From: Daucus carota subsp. sativus
Lineage: Eukaryota > Streptophyta > Magnoliopsida > Apiales > Apiaceae
Assembly (NCBI RefSeq): GCF_001625215.2
Contig: NC_030389.2
Coordinates: 45,497,454 to 45,561,453 of the forward strand
Length of the DNA stretch: 64,000 nt
Direction: 5' to 3'
A model generated the notes under the pieces. The model did not search any database. It was not told the origin of the DNA and saw nothing but the letters and a program-made list of their open reading frames with translations. Below, piece after piece: positions 21,132 to 33,163 of this stretch (position 1 is the first letter of the stretch; each line of letters opens with the position of its first letter). The translations under genes were made by a program, and so were the position numbers.

Positions 21132-24100
21132 TCAACACTGGTATACAGTAAAACTCTTGTTCTTCCACCAGAAACTAAGATTTTTGCTCAGCTTTTTTTT
21201 TGAAATCGACTTGTATACTGGTTTCAGTTCTTCAGAAGGCAGGGCCATTTCACTGCTTTCAGGCATATCATCAACTTCAACTGGGGGCTGTTCTCGTTGT
21301 CGCTGCTCACGGAACAGCATTAAAAGCTTCTGAGACTTCTGTTTTCCTCTCATAGTTCCATTTACTGATATAGAAACCAGAGAAGGTATAACTCCTTCTT
21401 GAAGAACCATTTGACAACAGTTGTCATTTCCATTGCATAAATTTAGAAGACATGCTGCAGCTTGCTCCTGCTCAATAGGCTCACCAATGTCCAATATAGC
21501 TGAGAGCACACTAATAAGGTCTGGCGATGATACAATGTCATCCCTTGCTGTTTTGCTAGATGCTAAGTTTATCAACAAAGCTATGGATTTTTCTGTCCAT
21601 GTGCGATCACTAGAATCCTTAATCAAAGCTTGAAGAGCACTGACAATGCCAGCTGATAAAAGATGAGGTATATTGGAGGGCAGACTGGAAAGGTTATATA
21701 AAGCATGCAATGCATCAATCTTGCATTGTGGATTAGTGTCCCCCTGAAGGACATCAAGTAAGAAAGTGACGGCCTCACTTGAGCCAATAATGGATTTTGC
21801 TTCTTCATGGCACGAGAGGTTCAAATAAAGGGCTGTTGCTGCTGAAAGAGAACTGGAACTGCCCATCATGTTCCCAAGTAATGGAAGTACTCCTGCTTCT
21901 AGCATCAAGTCCTTGTTTCTGTAAGGAAAAACACAGATGACATAAGATACACTTCACCGAACACAAAAATAGTGGTTGAATAACATATGGAACTGATTGA
22001 TTTACTGGCAACACGAACTTTGCTATGCAAGTTTAGACACAAGCTAGATTTTGCACAATAGTATATGTTTTACTTCACATATCTTAATGATAATGATTAG
22101 TTAACTTACAACATGAACTTTGCTATTTAAGTTGATCAGCTAGCTAGATTTTGTACAAAAAGTATATATTTTTTACTCCCCCAATCCCCACCCCGAAAAA
22201 AAAAAAGTGATTCTGCCCCTTTTCCCAATTAAGCAAGTCTAGAAGAAGAATTAATTGTTTATACGATTAGTCCAGAAATTACAAAAATAAATTCCCAGTC
22301 CTAACAATTATTAATACTTAATAAAATACCTGTTATTGTTAACAGCTAGGTTGAAAAGAGCCATAGCTCCAATTTCCTGAGCCATTTCATTTCCTGTTTG
22401 TATGGCGGATTCTAAAAAACGCATCAATGCTTCTACGAAACCATTAGCCCCCAAATAAATCCTAGCTTCCTCGTCATCTCTGAGCAGGTGCCTCATCTGT
22501 TCTACAACTTTGCACTTTTTCCTCAAGTTTTTCTCATTTTCTAAGATGGTCAGGAACTCCTCATATCTAGCAAATACATTGACCTCTTCCTCCACTGCAG
22601 AACCGTTCTCCTGTTCATTTTCTTCAGCCTCTTCAATTATATCACTTTCCTCTAAAGGAACAACTTTCATGCCCTTAAATTTGCAGGAACCTAGGCTTTC
22701 TAACAATTTTGAGTCGGCTGATTCACTATCTGACAAACACAGCCTCCAGAAGTTATGATCAAGGGACTCAGGGGGACCATCTGGGATAATAACGCCGTTC
22801 TGTTCACACCAGCTTGTAACTAAACCTTTAACACAGTAATTAGGAGTCAAACAAAGATGAGAGAGTTGCTGCTGACTTTTTGGGCAGGTATTGTGTCCAT
22901 CACCAAACCATTTCTCAATGCATATTCTTTCATATGTTTGCCCTGAAGCAATAATGACTGGGTCATACATGAGCTGTAGAGATATTGGACACCTTAGTTC
23001 TTCAGGAGGAACAGCCACTTGGCCTGATCTCCTGAAGTTTGTTTTAAAATTGAAAGAGCTTATCTTAGAGAGTTGCCGCTCAAAGGCTTGCCCATTGCTA
23101 TCAGACCCACTAATTCCCTCGAAAGATCCCTGAACAGTTGGTGAACAAGGTGTTGAACCCTGTGAATCATTATCATCTGAGAAATCACTTCTAAATATTT
23201 TTGAATACTTTCTCATAAGATGTGAGAGATAAGCCACAATGGACTCCTTTCGCTTGTCTTCCTCGACCCTGGCTCTCTCTATGAGCTTCTTCAGGGACCT
23301 TCTCTCCCTAAGGGCCGCTCTTGAAGACGTAATACCAAGTCTTGAAGCAGCTTGGTGAAATATTTCCAGCTCATTCGTGTCACCACAGCTATTGTTAAAT
23401 TTTTTGCCCTGCTGGAGCAATGCAATTATATCATCTCCAACTTGCTTCTCCAGCGGATCAAGTGAGAAGTCAATCCCCTGAATCTCGCTCAAAATTTCTG
23501 AAATCTGAGACATTTTAAACTATAATGAGACTCAATAGAATACTTTACTACTTTAGATATGGAGTTGATTCCAGATTATATCACACTTGACAGTTTGCAA
23601 TAAGTTTTGGGACCAACACTACATTCGGGCCATTATAAACAAGCGTTGTTATATAATATGAGCATAGTAACAGATTTTTTAAATGTTAGCATTCCAATGT
23701 TCTAAAATTTTATCATTTAGATATATATACAAAATTTAAACATCAGACACCCCAACCAATTCATAACTTTTTGATTACTGATTAGTAGTCATTTTGAGGA
23801 TTTGTGAGCCTCAAACAGGTTGACACAGGAATAAAGAAAGAGTTGAACATGTGTATAAGTAATACCTGACAACCAATAGATTGTGGAACAATATCTTCTA
23901 CCCGCCTAAGACTGTCTTCAAGAGCACATCTGGCCTTGTCAAATTTTAGAACAACTGAGTCCCCAGTTATAGCCTGCATGGTTAAAAAGGTTTTAGTTTA
24001 AAATTCCAGAAGGATTTAATATACAAGACAGACACACACGTTCGCACACACGGACTACTACAATAATCAATATCACTGCTCAGTTCATTGATGAAGACAT

Positions 24101-24783
24101 GACAGATAAGCATTTTACATGATTCGGGCGTTATACCTCATCCACTCATTCATTCCTCTCAAACCATGTGTCTAGCTTGTTTAACATCATTAAATTTGCA
24201 TGTTACACATTCTAATGCAATAACCTCAAACCATCAATAATCTTACCCGAGAACTCGCAAGAACTCAATTAATAAATACCACAACAGAAAATTCTATGCC
24301 TTCGATTTTTTATGTCTATGCAGCACACATAAGCCAATATTACATGAAGAAAAAAACTTCTTACCAAGTATAGTTTACTGCATTCAGAACAATGCTGAAG
24401 AATATTCTTGGTCTTCTCGAGTGCAATGTGCAAAGAACATAAAGCCTGTATGCCTGACGTACTCCTAGGCCTAGCAGCCTCTAAATCGGGAAAAATCGCC
24501 AGCACTCTACAATATATTGCAGAGAGAATCTTGCACATCCCTCCATGTAACTGCAGCAGCCATAATAAATTAGTCAATACAATTTAGTCGGAACTCCAAG
24601 ATTGAGGAAAACTTCAAACAAACATGATATGCACAAAAACTTCAAATCATCAGCGATGCCTTGAAAAAATAGTGCAAAGAAGAGATTCTCAATTGAAAAC
24701 TTGAAATCACTATTGAAAAATGGTTGTTGTACCTTTGGCTCTCCAATTGAGAATAAATGCTCTTCGACCTCAGCAGCATCCAT
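21132..24783 (-). CDS. PUB45: U-box/ARM-repeat E3 ubiquitin-protein ligase (PUB45/PUB6/PUB7 group), 5 exons, 768 aa
   Basis: Predicted E3 ubiquitin ligase. Coding exons: 24733-24783, 24365-24550, 23866-23973, 22330-23504, 21132-21918; 2307 nt in frame with GT-AG borders. The N-terminal part (to about residue 260) is the U-box N-terminal domain, with the LEAARPRSTSGIQALCSLHIALEK and SRLGITSSRAALRERRSLKKL signatures of this class. The U-box is at about 281-354 (PPEELRCPISLQLM, DPVIIASGQTYER, IEKWF, HNTCP, LTPNYCVK). Armadillo repeats follow from about 440 to 720 (GAMALFNLAVNNNR, KIDALHALYNLS, EKSIALLINLA, EQAAACLLNLC). The C-terminus ends KSFTVYQC, as recalled for Arabidopsis PUB45 (also 768 aa). 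Exact match to PUB45, PUB6 or PUB7 cannot be decided. A 5' UTR intron precedes the ATG. Confidence 0.95.
22003..22176. repeat. ~103-bp tandem duplication in U-box gene intron 4
   Basis: Segments at about 22003-22075 and 22105-22176 share GAACTTTGCTAT, AGCTAGATTTTG, AGTATAT and a final TTTTAC. Period about 103 bp. It lies wholly in the intron between exons 4 and 5. Confidence 0.7.
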
Positions 24784-24811
24784 GATTCACATAAATAGCG
24801 CAAAACAGTAG

Positions 24812-25482
24812 CTGTAAATTTCACATGTTTGAACAATATTAGTAAAAGTAGAACTTTCCTCCTTGATGTTGGATGTAGTATATAAGAAACAAAACAAGTC
24901 ACTTCAGGATAACATATAAAGTTATCGACCAATTATAGCGATGCAATTGCATAACCATACCATATAAACATAAATTTATAAATGAAGACATACAAATGAT
25001 ATGTATCTCACTACTTAATGGAGTATCAATTAATCATTTCAAGCAAAGATGAAAATAGAATTCCAACTGCTAATAACCAAATCACCAGACACCAAACCAT
25101 CAATTCCACAAATGTAGCTATAAAAGTCACAAACTTTTGATTAATTGAGCTAAACAAAAGCTCAAAAAACACAAACTGTAATTAATTAACTCCCCCACCC
25201 ACCCCCCACCCCCACCAAAAGGGGTTGGAGTGGGGGATGTGAATAAGATCTGAAAGGCCTAACCACCCATCAACATATGAAAAACAATGGAGACCTTGAA
25301 TAAAGCAACAACCTTTAAGGGGGCAGCAAGATTTATCAAGAAATGCAAGAAAACAAGCTAGCAACCTAAAGATTCAAACTTTACACAATCAAAGCAAAGA
25401 TAATGAAGAAATAGCATGACCCAGATGCAAAAGTAATGATTTTGAATGAAATGAAGCAGAAATCGAGTCATTCAGGACTTAC
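24812..25482 (-). other. 5' UTR intron of the U-box gene
   Basis: On the minus strand a donor CTCT|GTAAGT (intron starts at 25482) and an acceptor AATTTACAG (intron ends at 24812) lie upstream of the ATG at 24783, with a 28-bp leader exon after the acceptor. This predicts a 671-bp leader intron and a transcription start upstream of 25483. Inference from splice consensus only. Confidence 0.55.
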
Positions 25483-25905
25483 AGAGTTAGCAATTGTGTG
25501 TGCAAGTGATTAATTGAAGGGCAGGCTTCATGAAACAAGGTGAATAAGAGAAGATGGTGATGAAGAATTTATTAAGGTTGCTCGTTGAAATGTATTAGTG
25601 AGCTTCATATGTATGTATAATGTAGGTATGTTGTGTAAGTGTATCTATCTGCTTTATTTACAGAAAGGAAAAAAGGAAAGAGGAAGGCGTAAATGGCAAG
25701 GATATGTGAGATATTACTATTATTTTATTATTTTGTGATGAATTTAATAATCAAAATGTGTTTATTAATTAATTCCAGGAATATTATTTTGTTAGTGCGG
25801 GTTATCTTCAAGAAAAAAAAGGTTCGTTATCCTTAAAAAGAAGGATCGAGTCATGGGTGTGATTTAATAACTCAACGGCAGACTTTTATTTTAAAATATA
25901 AATTA

Positions 25906-26209
25906 CTCCCTCCGTCCCTATTTATCTGTCCACTTTGGAAGTAAAAATTTGTCCCTATTTATCTGTCCATTTATACTTTCAAAACTAATTTAATGATAGT
26001 TTTTCAAATATATCTTCATAATTTCAATTTTCAAGGCTTGACTTATTTAAAACTTGGTTGAATTCATGTTTTCAAGACATAAAGTAGGGGTATTCCACCA
26101 TTTTCAAGATATTAATTAGAGGTATTTAATGAAAAAGTTTATACAATCAAGTATTCCTTGGTATGTGTTTTTTTTTCCAAAATGGACAGATAAAAAGGGA
26201 CGGAGGGAG
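25906..26209. mobile_element. Stowaway MITE, 304 bp
   Basis: Starts CTCCCTCCGTCCCTATTTA, ends GGGACGGAGGGAG, with extended inverted ends (CTGTCCA ... TGGACAG) and TA on both sides (25904-25905, 26210-26211). No coding capacity. Confidence 0.9.
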
Positions 26210-26543
26210 TAGTTTATAGCATTAATTAAAAATTAATTTGTTTTGGTAATTTAAATGAGTGGGGAAGATTAATAAAGACAAGGGTGAGGAGTGGGATGAG
26301 TAGGATTAGTTAAGCGGTTAAATAAATAAATTAACGCGGCGAGATTTTATGGGCCGACACTTGCCGACCTATTTGTTTGTCGTAAAGCAGATGCGTCATT
26401 AATTCAGATTACTATCACTACTTGGCTGTAGTATATGTCACTCTCCCCCTTTTTACCCCTCCTTTCCCCCCTTCTTCCAGATGATGATAAATTAATCCCT
26501 CAAATTTACCCGCTGCATAAATATTGTGCGGGGTAAGCTGTTA

Positions 26544-26797
26544 CTCCCTCCGTCCCAAAAAACGTTTCCCGTTTGAAATGTCGGCACTGTTCATGAGACA
26601 AATTACTAATTTACGTCTAATCTATAAGATAAAATATAGTCATGAGTCATCTTGTTGGATTCATATTTATGTGTACTTTAATACGGTGAAGGTTTTATAT
26701 TTAATACAAATATAAAATTAAAGATATTAATGATCAAAAATGTGTATTGGCAAACGTGATAAGTACAAATGGGAAAAGTATTTAGGGACGGAGACCG
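26544..26797. mobile_element. Stowaway MITE with a degenerate right end
   Basis: Starts CTCCCTCCGTCCCAAAAAA after TA (26542-26543). The right end GGGACGGAGACCG is a decayed form of the usual GGGACGGAGGGAG. The interior is the reverse complement of the element at 26969-27227 (shared AATACGGTGAAG, AAAAATGTGT, GGCAAACGTG and others). Confidence 0.8.
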
Positions 26798-26968
26798 CTT
26801 ATTGCTCTTACTATTACAAATGCATGCACAGTAAGTATAGTAGTCCGGAAACAGTAACATTTGCAGCTTTGATATCTTTATCAACGTCTACATCTTTTAT
26901 CATCACGACACGAGTTGCATATATTTGACCATGGAAATTATTCTCTGCCTTTCACTCTATTTACAATA

Positions 26969-27227
26969 CTCCCTCCGTCCATAAATACTTTTCCTGTTTG
27001 TACTTTTCACGTTTGCCAACACACATTTTTGATCGTTAATATCTTTCATTTCGTAGTAGCATTAAATATAAAAACTTCACCGTATTAAAGTACTCGTGAA
27101 TACGAATCTAACAAGATCACTCATGACTATATTTAGTTTTATAGATTAGATGTAAATTAGTGATTTATCTCATGTTATGAATAGTACCGACATTACAAAT
27201 AGGAAAAGAAAAAAGATACGGAGGGAG
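26969..27227. mobile_element. Stowaway MITE, inverted relative to 26544-26797
   Basis: Starts CTCCCTCCGTCCATAAATA and ends ATACGGAGGGAG, flanked by TA (26967-26968, 27228-27229). Interior CACGTTTGCCAACACACATTT and CTTCACCGTATTAAAGTA match the previous element in inverted orientation. Confidence 0.88.
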
Positions 27228-27315
27228 TATTTTGTTATCTTCTTAATATTATTCGCTCATCCTGATCTGAAAATAATCTCATACAAGCATCGGAATTCGG
27301 AGCTTCGGAGATTAA

Positions 27316-27598
27316 GCGGGGATTTGGCAAATTGAGTTGAGGGTTTATTTGAAAAACTAAATTTATATATGACTTATTTAGAAGAGAAATGGTTTCAGCT
27401 TAAGTACCTTAAAAATTCAAGAAAAAAATTAGGTAGTCTAGTTTTTTTTTTTTTTCCTTATAGCTTCATTGTAACAGAATAAGTCACGGTAGCCAAACAC
27501 TTTAAATAATTAATAAGTCTACATTAATTTCTCACTTATAATCTATTTCTTTATTTTAATCAATAAGTCACTTCTTTCGACTACAGCCAAACAACCCC
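27316..27598. mobile_element. MITE, GTGGGTGTTTG family
   Basis: Starts GGGGATTTGGC and ends AGCCAAACAACCCC. It shares AAAAATTAGG, AAGTCACGGTAGCCAAACACTTT and CTTATAATCTATTTCTTTAT with the copy at 27725-28014. No transposase. Termini are imperfect, so boundaries are approximate. Confidence 0.65.
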
Positions 27599-27724
27599 TA
27601 AATTGGAAAATTATTATATCAAGGCTACTTTTGTAGGTAGTGAATTTTAATATTATAAAATCATCACTTAATATTTGTGATTAAAATTTCATAATATCCA
27701 TTCATCTCAAAAAAAAATATATCA

Positions 27725-28014
27725 TGTGGGTGTTTTGCAACCTAAGCTTATGGCTTATTTGGAAAAGAAGCAGCTTCAACTTATTTATGGACTGTTTGGC
27801 AAGTAAGAGAAGTGCTTAAAATGAGGCTTATAAGCCCAAAAAAAAGGTTAGGAAACCTAGCTTTTTTTGGATTTGGAGCTTATTATAACAAAATAAGTCA
27901 CGGGTATCCAAACACTTTTAATAATTTATAAATTCAAACCAACTTTTCACTTATAATCCACTTCTTTATTTTAAGCAACAAGTCATTTTTTTTAAGCCCC
28001 GCCAAACGGCCCCC
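27725..28014. mobile_element. MITE, GTGGGTGTTTG family
   Basis: Starts GTGGGTGTTTTGC and ends GCCAAACGGCCCC. Interior landmarks AAGTCACGGGTATCCAAACA, CTTATAATCCACTTC and TTTTAAGCAACAAGTCA are shared with the other copies. Target duplication not clear. Confidence 0.7.
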
Positions 28015-28098
28015 ATATTTAATTAATCAAAGAAACTCTAGAAGATGCTTAATTACAAATTTCAAATGAAAAGTTGATTTTACTTGCAGCAATATGAG

Positions 28099-28740
28099 CA
28101 GGGCCGGCTCTACCATAAGGCAAACTAAGCAGGGGCTTAGGGCCCCCAAACAAAAAAAGGCCCCCAAATTTTTAAAACCCTTTTATATATATCTGAATAC
28201 ATAAATATTAATATTTGTTTTATTAAAAATTTGTTGAAAACAAACTTTTACCAAATATTTTAAATTTTTTTCATATATTTAATTAATATAAAAAATTTGA
28301 TTTATTATTTAAAAATGAGAATAATTAAGTAAAGTATCATTTTTTCTGAAAGATTTTTGAAATATAAATTATTTTTATTATGTTTCTATAAATAATATTT
28401 ATCATATTTATATGAATATTTGTTCAAAAAAATTAATATATATATATATATATATATATTATCACAAATAATTATGATGAAATTAGTGTTTGAGCTTCTA
28501 TTTTTAGTTTTCACTGTTGTGTGTACATCAATTTATAACTCTTCCTCAACAACCAGCTACTGAACTATTATAATCTTTTTTTTGATATCTTTCTCATCTT
28601 CATCGTTCAACATCCAATATTGAGTTAAAAGTCTTATATTAATAATTTTATATTAATATCAAAAAAAATTATATATAAATATGGAAGGGCCTCATTTTTA
28701 AGTTTTGCTTAGGGCCCCAAATTTGGTTGAGCCGGCCCTG
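28099..28740. mobile_element. Non-autonomous hAT element, 642 bp, perfect 8-bp TSD
   Basis: Begins CAGGGCCGGCTC and ends with the exact complement GAGCCGGCCCTG. Flanked by AATATGAG at 28091-28098 and 28741-28748, a perfect 8-bp duplication. Just inside the ends, GGGCTTAGGGCCCCC and GCTTAGGGCCCC extend the inverted symmetry. The interior is AT-rich with no coding frame. Confidence 0.95.
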
Positions 28741-28748
28741 AATATGAG

Positions 28749-30075
28749 TAAAAGTGGATGAACTACAAACCAAAAGAGCTCCATGAATCATGATCAGCCA
28801 GTCAAATCGACTATGAAAACTGAAAAGTAGTAGGACACGAGAAATCAAGTTTTTCTTGTGGGGGAATGAAGCCACTAGTTACAATTTGTACAATTCATGG
28901 GCTCCTTTTAGATCTTAACCACAACTTTTTTTTGTCAACAGTGCCGTGAAAGTATGATTAGTCAACCTTAAATAGCAACCAAAACACAAAAGTGGAAACA
29001 ATTTGATCAACAGCAAAAGAAACAAAAGTAGCTCAATCCCTCTAATCTGGAGTTCGCTATTCGGAGTGGTTGGGAGCAATTAAACTTGCCGTCCTAAAAA
29101 ATGCAGGTATCAAATAATTGTCTTTGTTCATTTTTTAATATGTATTAAATTCAGAAATTTTTATATAATAAAATTATTAGGTCGCGGCTTAGGGAGCAAA
29201 GAATAATTAAGGTGGCATATACGCATGTGAGGGAGCACCGAAAGTAAATTAATCAAAACTACTGGACAGTAATTCCAACTTATAATTACCAAATCAAATC
29301 TAATGAATGCTCCATAATCATAATTCATAACCTCACCGTTACTTATTTTTGGCTGTCTCTAAGCGTCTGATTTTGGTTGAATAATTTACGAGGACGACAA
29401 AAATATTATCGTTTTCTTTTCGATAAAAAAATATTAGAAAATGATTATTTTTTTTCGGAATCTCTTGCATTCCTTCTTAAATAAATCTTTTAATATTGAA
29501 CTTGACAAATAACTAACTCAAGTAGTTGTTTATTTTGTAATTTAATTCAAAATAGATATGTTATTCGTTAATAAATATAGTCGAGCCGCTATCCAACGGG
29601 GGCGATTATTATTTTCGAAACGAAGAAAATAAAAAAGTAAAAGAGACAGAGCGGATCTAAATCTGGATTCTACAGCTAAGAGCGATCCGTATAATATCGG
29701 AGAGACAGCATTGTATGCAGTTTGATAGGTCCAAGTATTGATATCAAGTCCTGTAACAGAACAGGAACATATTAAAGAATGAAGAGCATCGCTTAGGAGA
29801 GGGACAATAACGCATAGAATAATATATCTGCGTAACGTGAAATCTGAATCTATACGTATGGTTCGATGCGTGGAGTTTGTACGTGGGAGGCGCGCAGTAT
29901 TATAGGGTGAACATGGAGGAAGTGATTAATTGATTCAAATGATTTGGGTCTATTTAACTTTGGCCGGTGGAGATCAAGTTCGTTTCATACTCACTGTTTT
30001 CGGATATACATTTTAGTATTTAAATAGGCATTAACATGGTTTCAATCCAGACAATATTCGAATTTACCAAAATTA
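28749..30075. other. Intergenic, nothing recognised
   Basis: About 1.3 kb. The part at about 29580-29930 is less AT-rich than its surroundings but shows no coding frame, no tRNA fold and no transposon ends that I can see. No feature is supported. Confidence 0.4.
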
Positions 30076-30428
30076 GAGCATCTCCAATAGTCTCTTAAGT
30101 CATTCCTCAAATATAATATAAAATATTCACTCTTAACAATTTAATGTATATTCATCTCCAACAACACTCTTTACATCCACTCTTAAACAATATTTTATTA
30201 TTAAATGAATAGGACTACAATACTAGAGTGGAAAGAGAAAGTGGATGCTTGTATTACTTTATAATAAAATATAACTTAAGAGTGAGTGAGAGACTCTTAA
30301 AAGAGAGGAGAGAGAATAGACTCTTAAGGTTTTGAAGAGCCTTTAAGAGTCTATTGGAGCTTCCATTTTGTTAATGCTCTCTATTTTTTCATTTAAGAGC
30401 TTGTTTAAAGAGCTTATTGGAGATGCTG
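30076..30428. mobile_element. Tourist-like (PIF/Harbinger) MITE, 353 bp
   Basis: Left end GAGCATCTCCAATAG, right end TTATTGGAGATGCTG, inverted repeats of about 14 bp, flanked by TTA (30073-30075, 30429-30431). Interior contains many AAGAGT/ACTCTT words. Non-coding. Confidence 0.85.
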
Positions 30429-30537
30429 TTAACCTTTACATCAAGTAGTTGATACTATGGAGCAGCGATCTACTTTCAAAACAACTATCGAGCATGGAAA
30501 TGTTATCTAAAAGACTCAAAAATTTTCATTCTCTTTC

Positions 30538-30779
30538 GTGGGTGTTTGTTTAACACTTATAAGTCCAGCTTCTGAGATTATAAGTTAGAAGTACTTATTC
30601 GTACCGTTTGTGTAATAAGTCAAGAAACACTTATAAAAAGCTAGGAATACTAATTTTTGTTTCAAGACTTATTTCTCAAACTCTTTAATCACTTATAAGT
30701 CTTATCTTGTTTCTAACTTCTACTCCACTTATTTATTTTAAGCAAAAAACATTTATATTAAGCTCACCCAAACGGCCAC
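30538..30779. mobile_element. MITE, GTGGGTGTTTG family
   Basis: Starts GTGGGTGTTTGTTTAA and ends CACCCAAACGGCCAC, rich in ACTTATAAGT. Shares TTATTTTAAGCAA and AAACGGCC with 27725-28014. Confidence 0.65.
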
Positions 30780-31447
30780 TCAATTTTCTAGTGCAACACT
30801 AACAAACGGGGTTCTTAAAGTGTGTCTTGATTTTTATATTCGTGGGGCCATATAGGTTGATATGAAATTTATACTTCCAACGTTCTTGCATAGTTACTGT
30901 ATATTTATTTAATGCTCGGGGACGGAGAGTACGAATGAGTCAACTACGTACGCAGCAACAGATTCCTGAACATGAATAAAGTACGAAAACCCTAGCTCTA
31001 TCTCTCAACATGCATGAACCACCACAACCATATTAATGGCTTGCTGTTCACGCCATTTGTCCGACAGATGCAGCATGCACACATACATGTATGTTTTTCT
31101 TTTATAACTCATCATTATTATCACTACAGTTGTTGTACGAATTACTCCTTGCTCCAGTTTACATGCATGCAAGGTAAACAAGTAACACTCACGTATACAG
31201 CTTTATGTATAAATAATTAAATAATTAAATATAACCAATTCAAAACTTGTTTTCCCGTATTATGCGATGCACAGTCATACAACAACTGCTCATCTGCTCT
31301 ATATTCTACCTTATCCCAACTAACAACAGTAATTATATTAAATTAGTCTTATCTCAAACATGCAATATGGATCTGGCCCAACTTTATCATATAATGAACG
31401 TAAGGGAGATAATCTGGTCGCATGGTCCTATGGTCCAAAAGCTTATC
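30780..31447. other. Intergenic, nothing firm
   Basis: Contains GGGGACGGAGAGTA near 30918-30931, which may be a decayed single Stowaway end, and no coding frame with family resemblance. I checked it for known plant microRNA sequences by eye and found none. Confidence 0.4.
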
Positions 31448-32130
31448 ATCCGTTGGATCGTATATTGAACAAATAAGCACCGTTAGATTAGAACAAAATT
31501 AAATTCTGTTCTATAAGGAAACTGACATCTACTTGCATGTTTATAATTCTTTTTCCGAATCCAAAACAAATTCTGTCTTTCATGTGTTTTTGGTTTTTTT
31601 AATCCAAAATAAATATTTCCTACAAATTTTAATTATAGAATCGTATAAATCACACCGTCAAAAAATTATTTTTATCCATCGGATCCTATATTAAACAAAT
31701 AAGCACTGTTAAATTATAACAAAATTAACTTATGTTCCATAAGACAACTGATATCTACTTACATGTTTATAATTCCTTTTCTGAATCCAAAACAAATTCT
31801 GTATTTCACGTGTTTATGATCTTTTTTAATCCAAAATAAATATTTTCTACCAATTTTATTTGTAGAATCATATAAATCGCACCGTCACAAAATTATTTTT
31901 ATCTAATATATTTTAAAATAAATAAGCCCGATTTATGTGAGGAACAAATACAAAAACTTTTTCTTAATCCAAAGCAAATTCTACCATCTTATTGCATGTT
32001 TATGATTCATCTTCTTAATTCAAAACAAATTCTGTTTATCAATTTTAATCTCGAACCAGAAAAATTTTTAGAAAAATATTTAAATCACATTATAATAATT
32101 CTAATATAAAATAAATTTATAAATATAATC
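31448..32130. repeat. Tandem repeat, ~229-bp unit, about 3 copies
   Basis: Units start at about 31448, 31677 and 31908. Landmarks are TTGAACAAATAAGCAC, ACATGTTTATAATTC, CCAAAACAAATTCTGT, AATCCAAAATAAATATTT and TAAATC.CACCGTCA. The third copy is the most diverged. It leads into a Helitron-like 3' end at 32323 and is probably part of the same element. Confidence 0.75.
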
Positions 32131-32290
32131 TAATAGGAGTTGGCGTCACATATTCTACTTAAAATAATTTAAAATTTGATAGAAAGAATTTAATACATTG
32201 ACATGATACATACAATTTTAATTTATTATTTATAAATTAATTTTTTTCACACCATTTAAAATATATTTAAAAAGTTTATAAATAATTAAA

Positions 32291-32323
32291 AAGCTCTCGT
32301 GCCTTGCACGGGCTATAAGCTAG
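32291..32323 (+). mobile_element. Helitron-like 3' terminus
   Basis: A short hairpin (CTCGTGC, loop CTT, GCACGGG; one G-T pair) is followed 7 bases later by CTAG and then T. A GC-rich hairpin just before a CTRR end, inserted next to T, is the Helitron 3' pattern. The matching 5' TC end was not found, so the length of the element is unknown; the tandem repeat from 31448 may belong to it. Confidence 0.5.
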
Positions 32324-32735
32324 TATGAATAATATACATTAACGATGATGGTGGTTGCTATATCATATATTGATATATGAAAATAGAAATACAATATATG
32401 TTATGAATTATGATACATCAACATCCATGTTCTGCTTAACTAAGCACTAAACTTGTTTTATAAAATAATATATTTATATGTTCTATTTGTAAATACTAAA
32501 ATGTATGGGATCCGCAAGATTATCAATAAAATAATGACGTTTGTAGAACATCATTCGAAAAATAATATTTTTTATATTATTTTAAGCTATATTTTATTTG
32601 AAGAATATATATGGACATAAAACTTAACTCATATATTTATTATTCATATTACAATAGTAGACTAGTAGTTACAGGCAGTCCATTTATATATTGTACATTT
32701 GAAACTTCTTTAAAGAGCTTATCCTCTGTCGTCCC

Positions 32736-32772
32736 AGGTGCTGGGTTCGACCCTGGCTCACTCCGAGAGTTT
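32736..32772 (+). repeat. tRNA-like B-box segment, possible SINE relic
   Basis: GTGCTGGGTTCGACCCTGGCTC resembles a tRNA T-arm/Pol III B box, but no acceptor stem, anticodon arm or A box is recognisable upstream. A decayed SINE or tRNA fragment is possible. Confidence 0.3.
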
Positions 32773-33163
32773 CGTAGAACAGATACTCATTTGTAAGGCT
32801 ATAAGCCATATTTGTCAAAAAAAAATTCTTAGTTTTGAAAAATAAGATCTTTCTGTGTGAATAAGTAGCTAGGAGTGGGCTGTATCTGCTAACTCTGACC
32901 TAAGTGACTGGGCCACCCTATTACCACTCGGGCCATGCTGCATGCAGTACTGGGCTAGTTCTGTTTCATTAGAGTAATATTCGAAGAATTGGGCTACAAT
33001 GATGCTATTTAGTTGAGGTGAAAGCTCGGCAGGTGGCGCTCATGTTTTGACAAATATTCTATAATACTGTACATCCCAATGATAATATGATTATGTTACT
33101 TTAAATTTACAGGCAGCTGAGTAAGAATTATCAGGGGAAAAAGGGTAGATATATAATTATGCA

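Noticed and set aside
30980-31220. Possible microRNA precursor region with GCATGC and short inverted words
   Set aside because: No known plant microRNA sequence and no convincing long foldback could be identified by eye.
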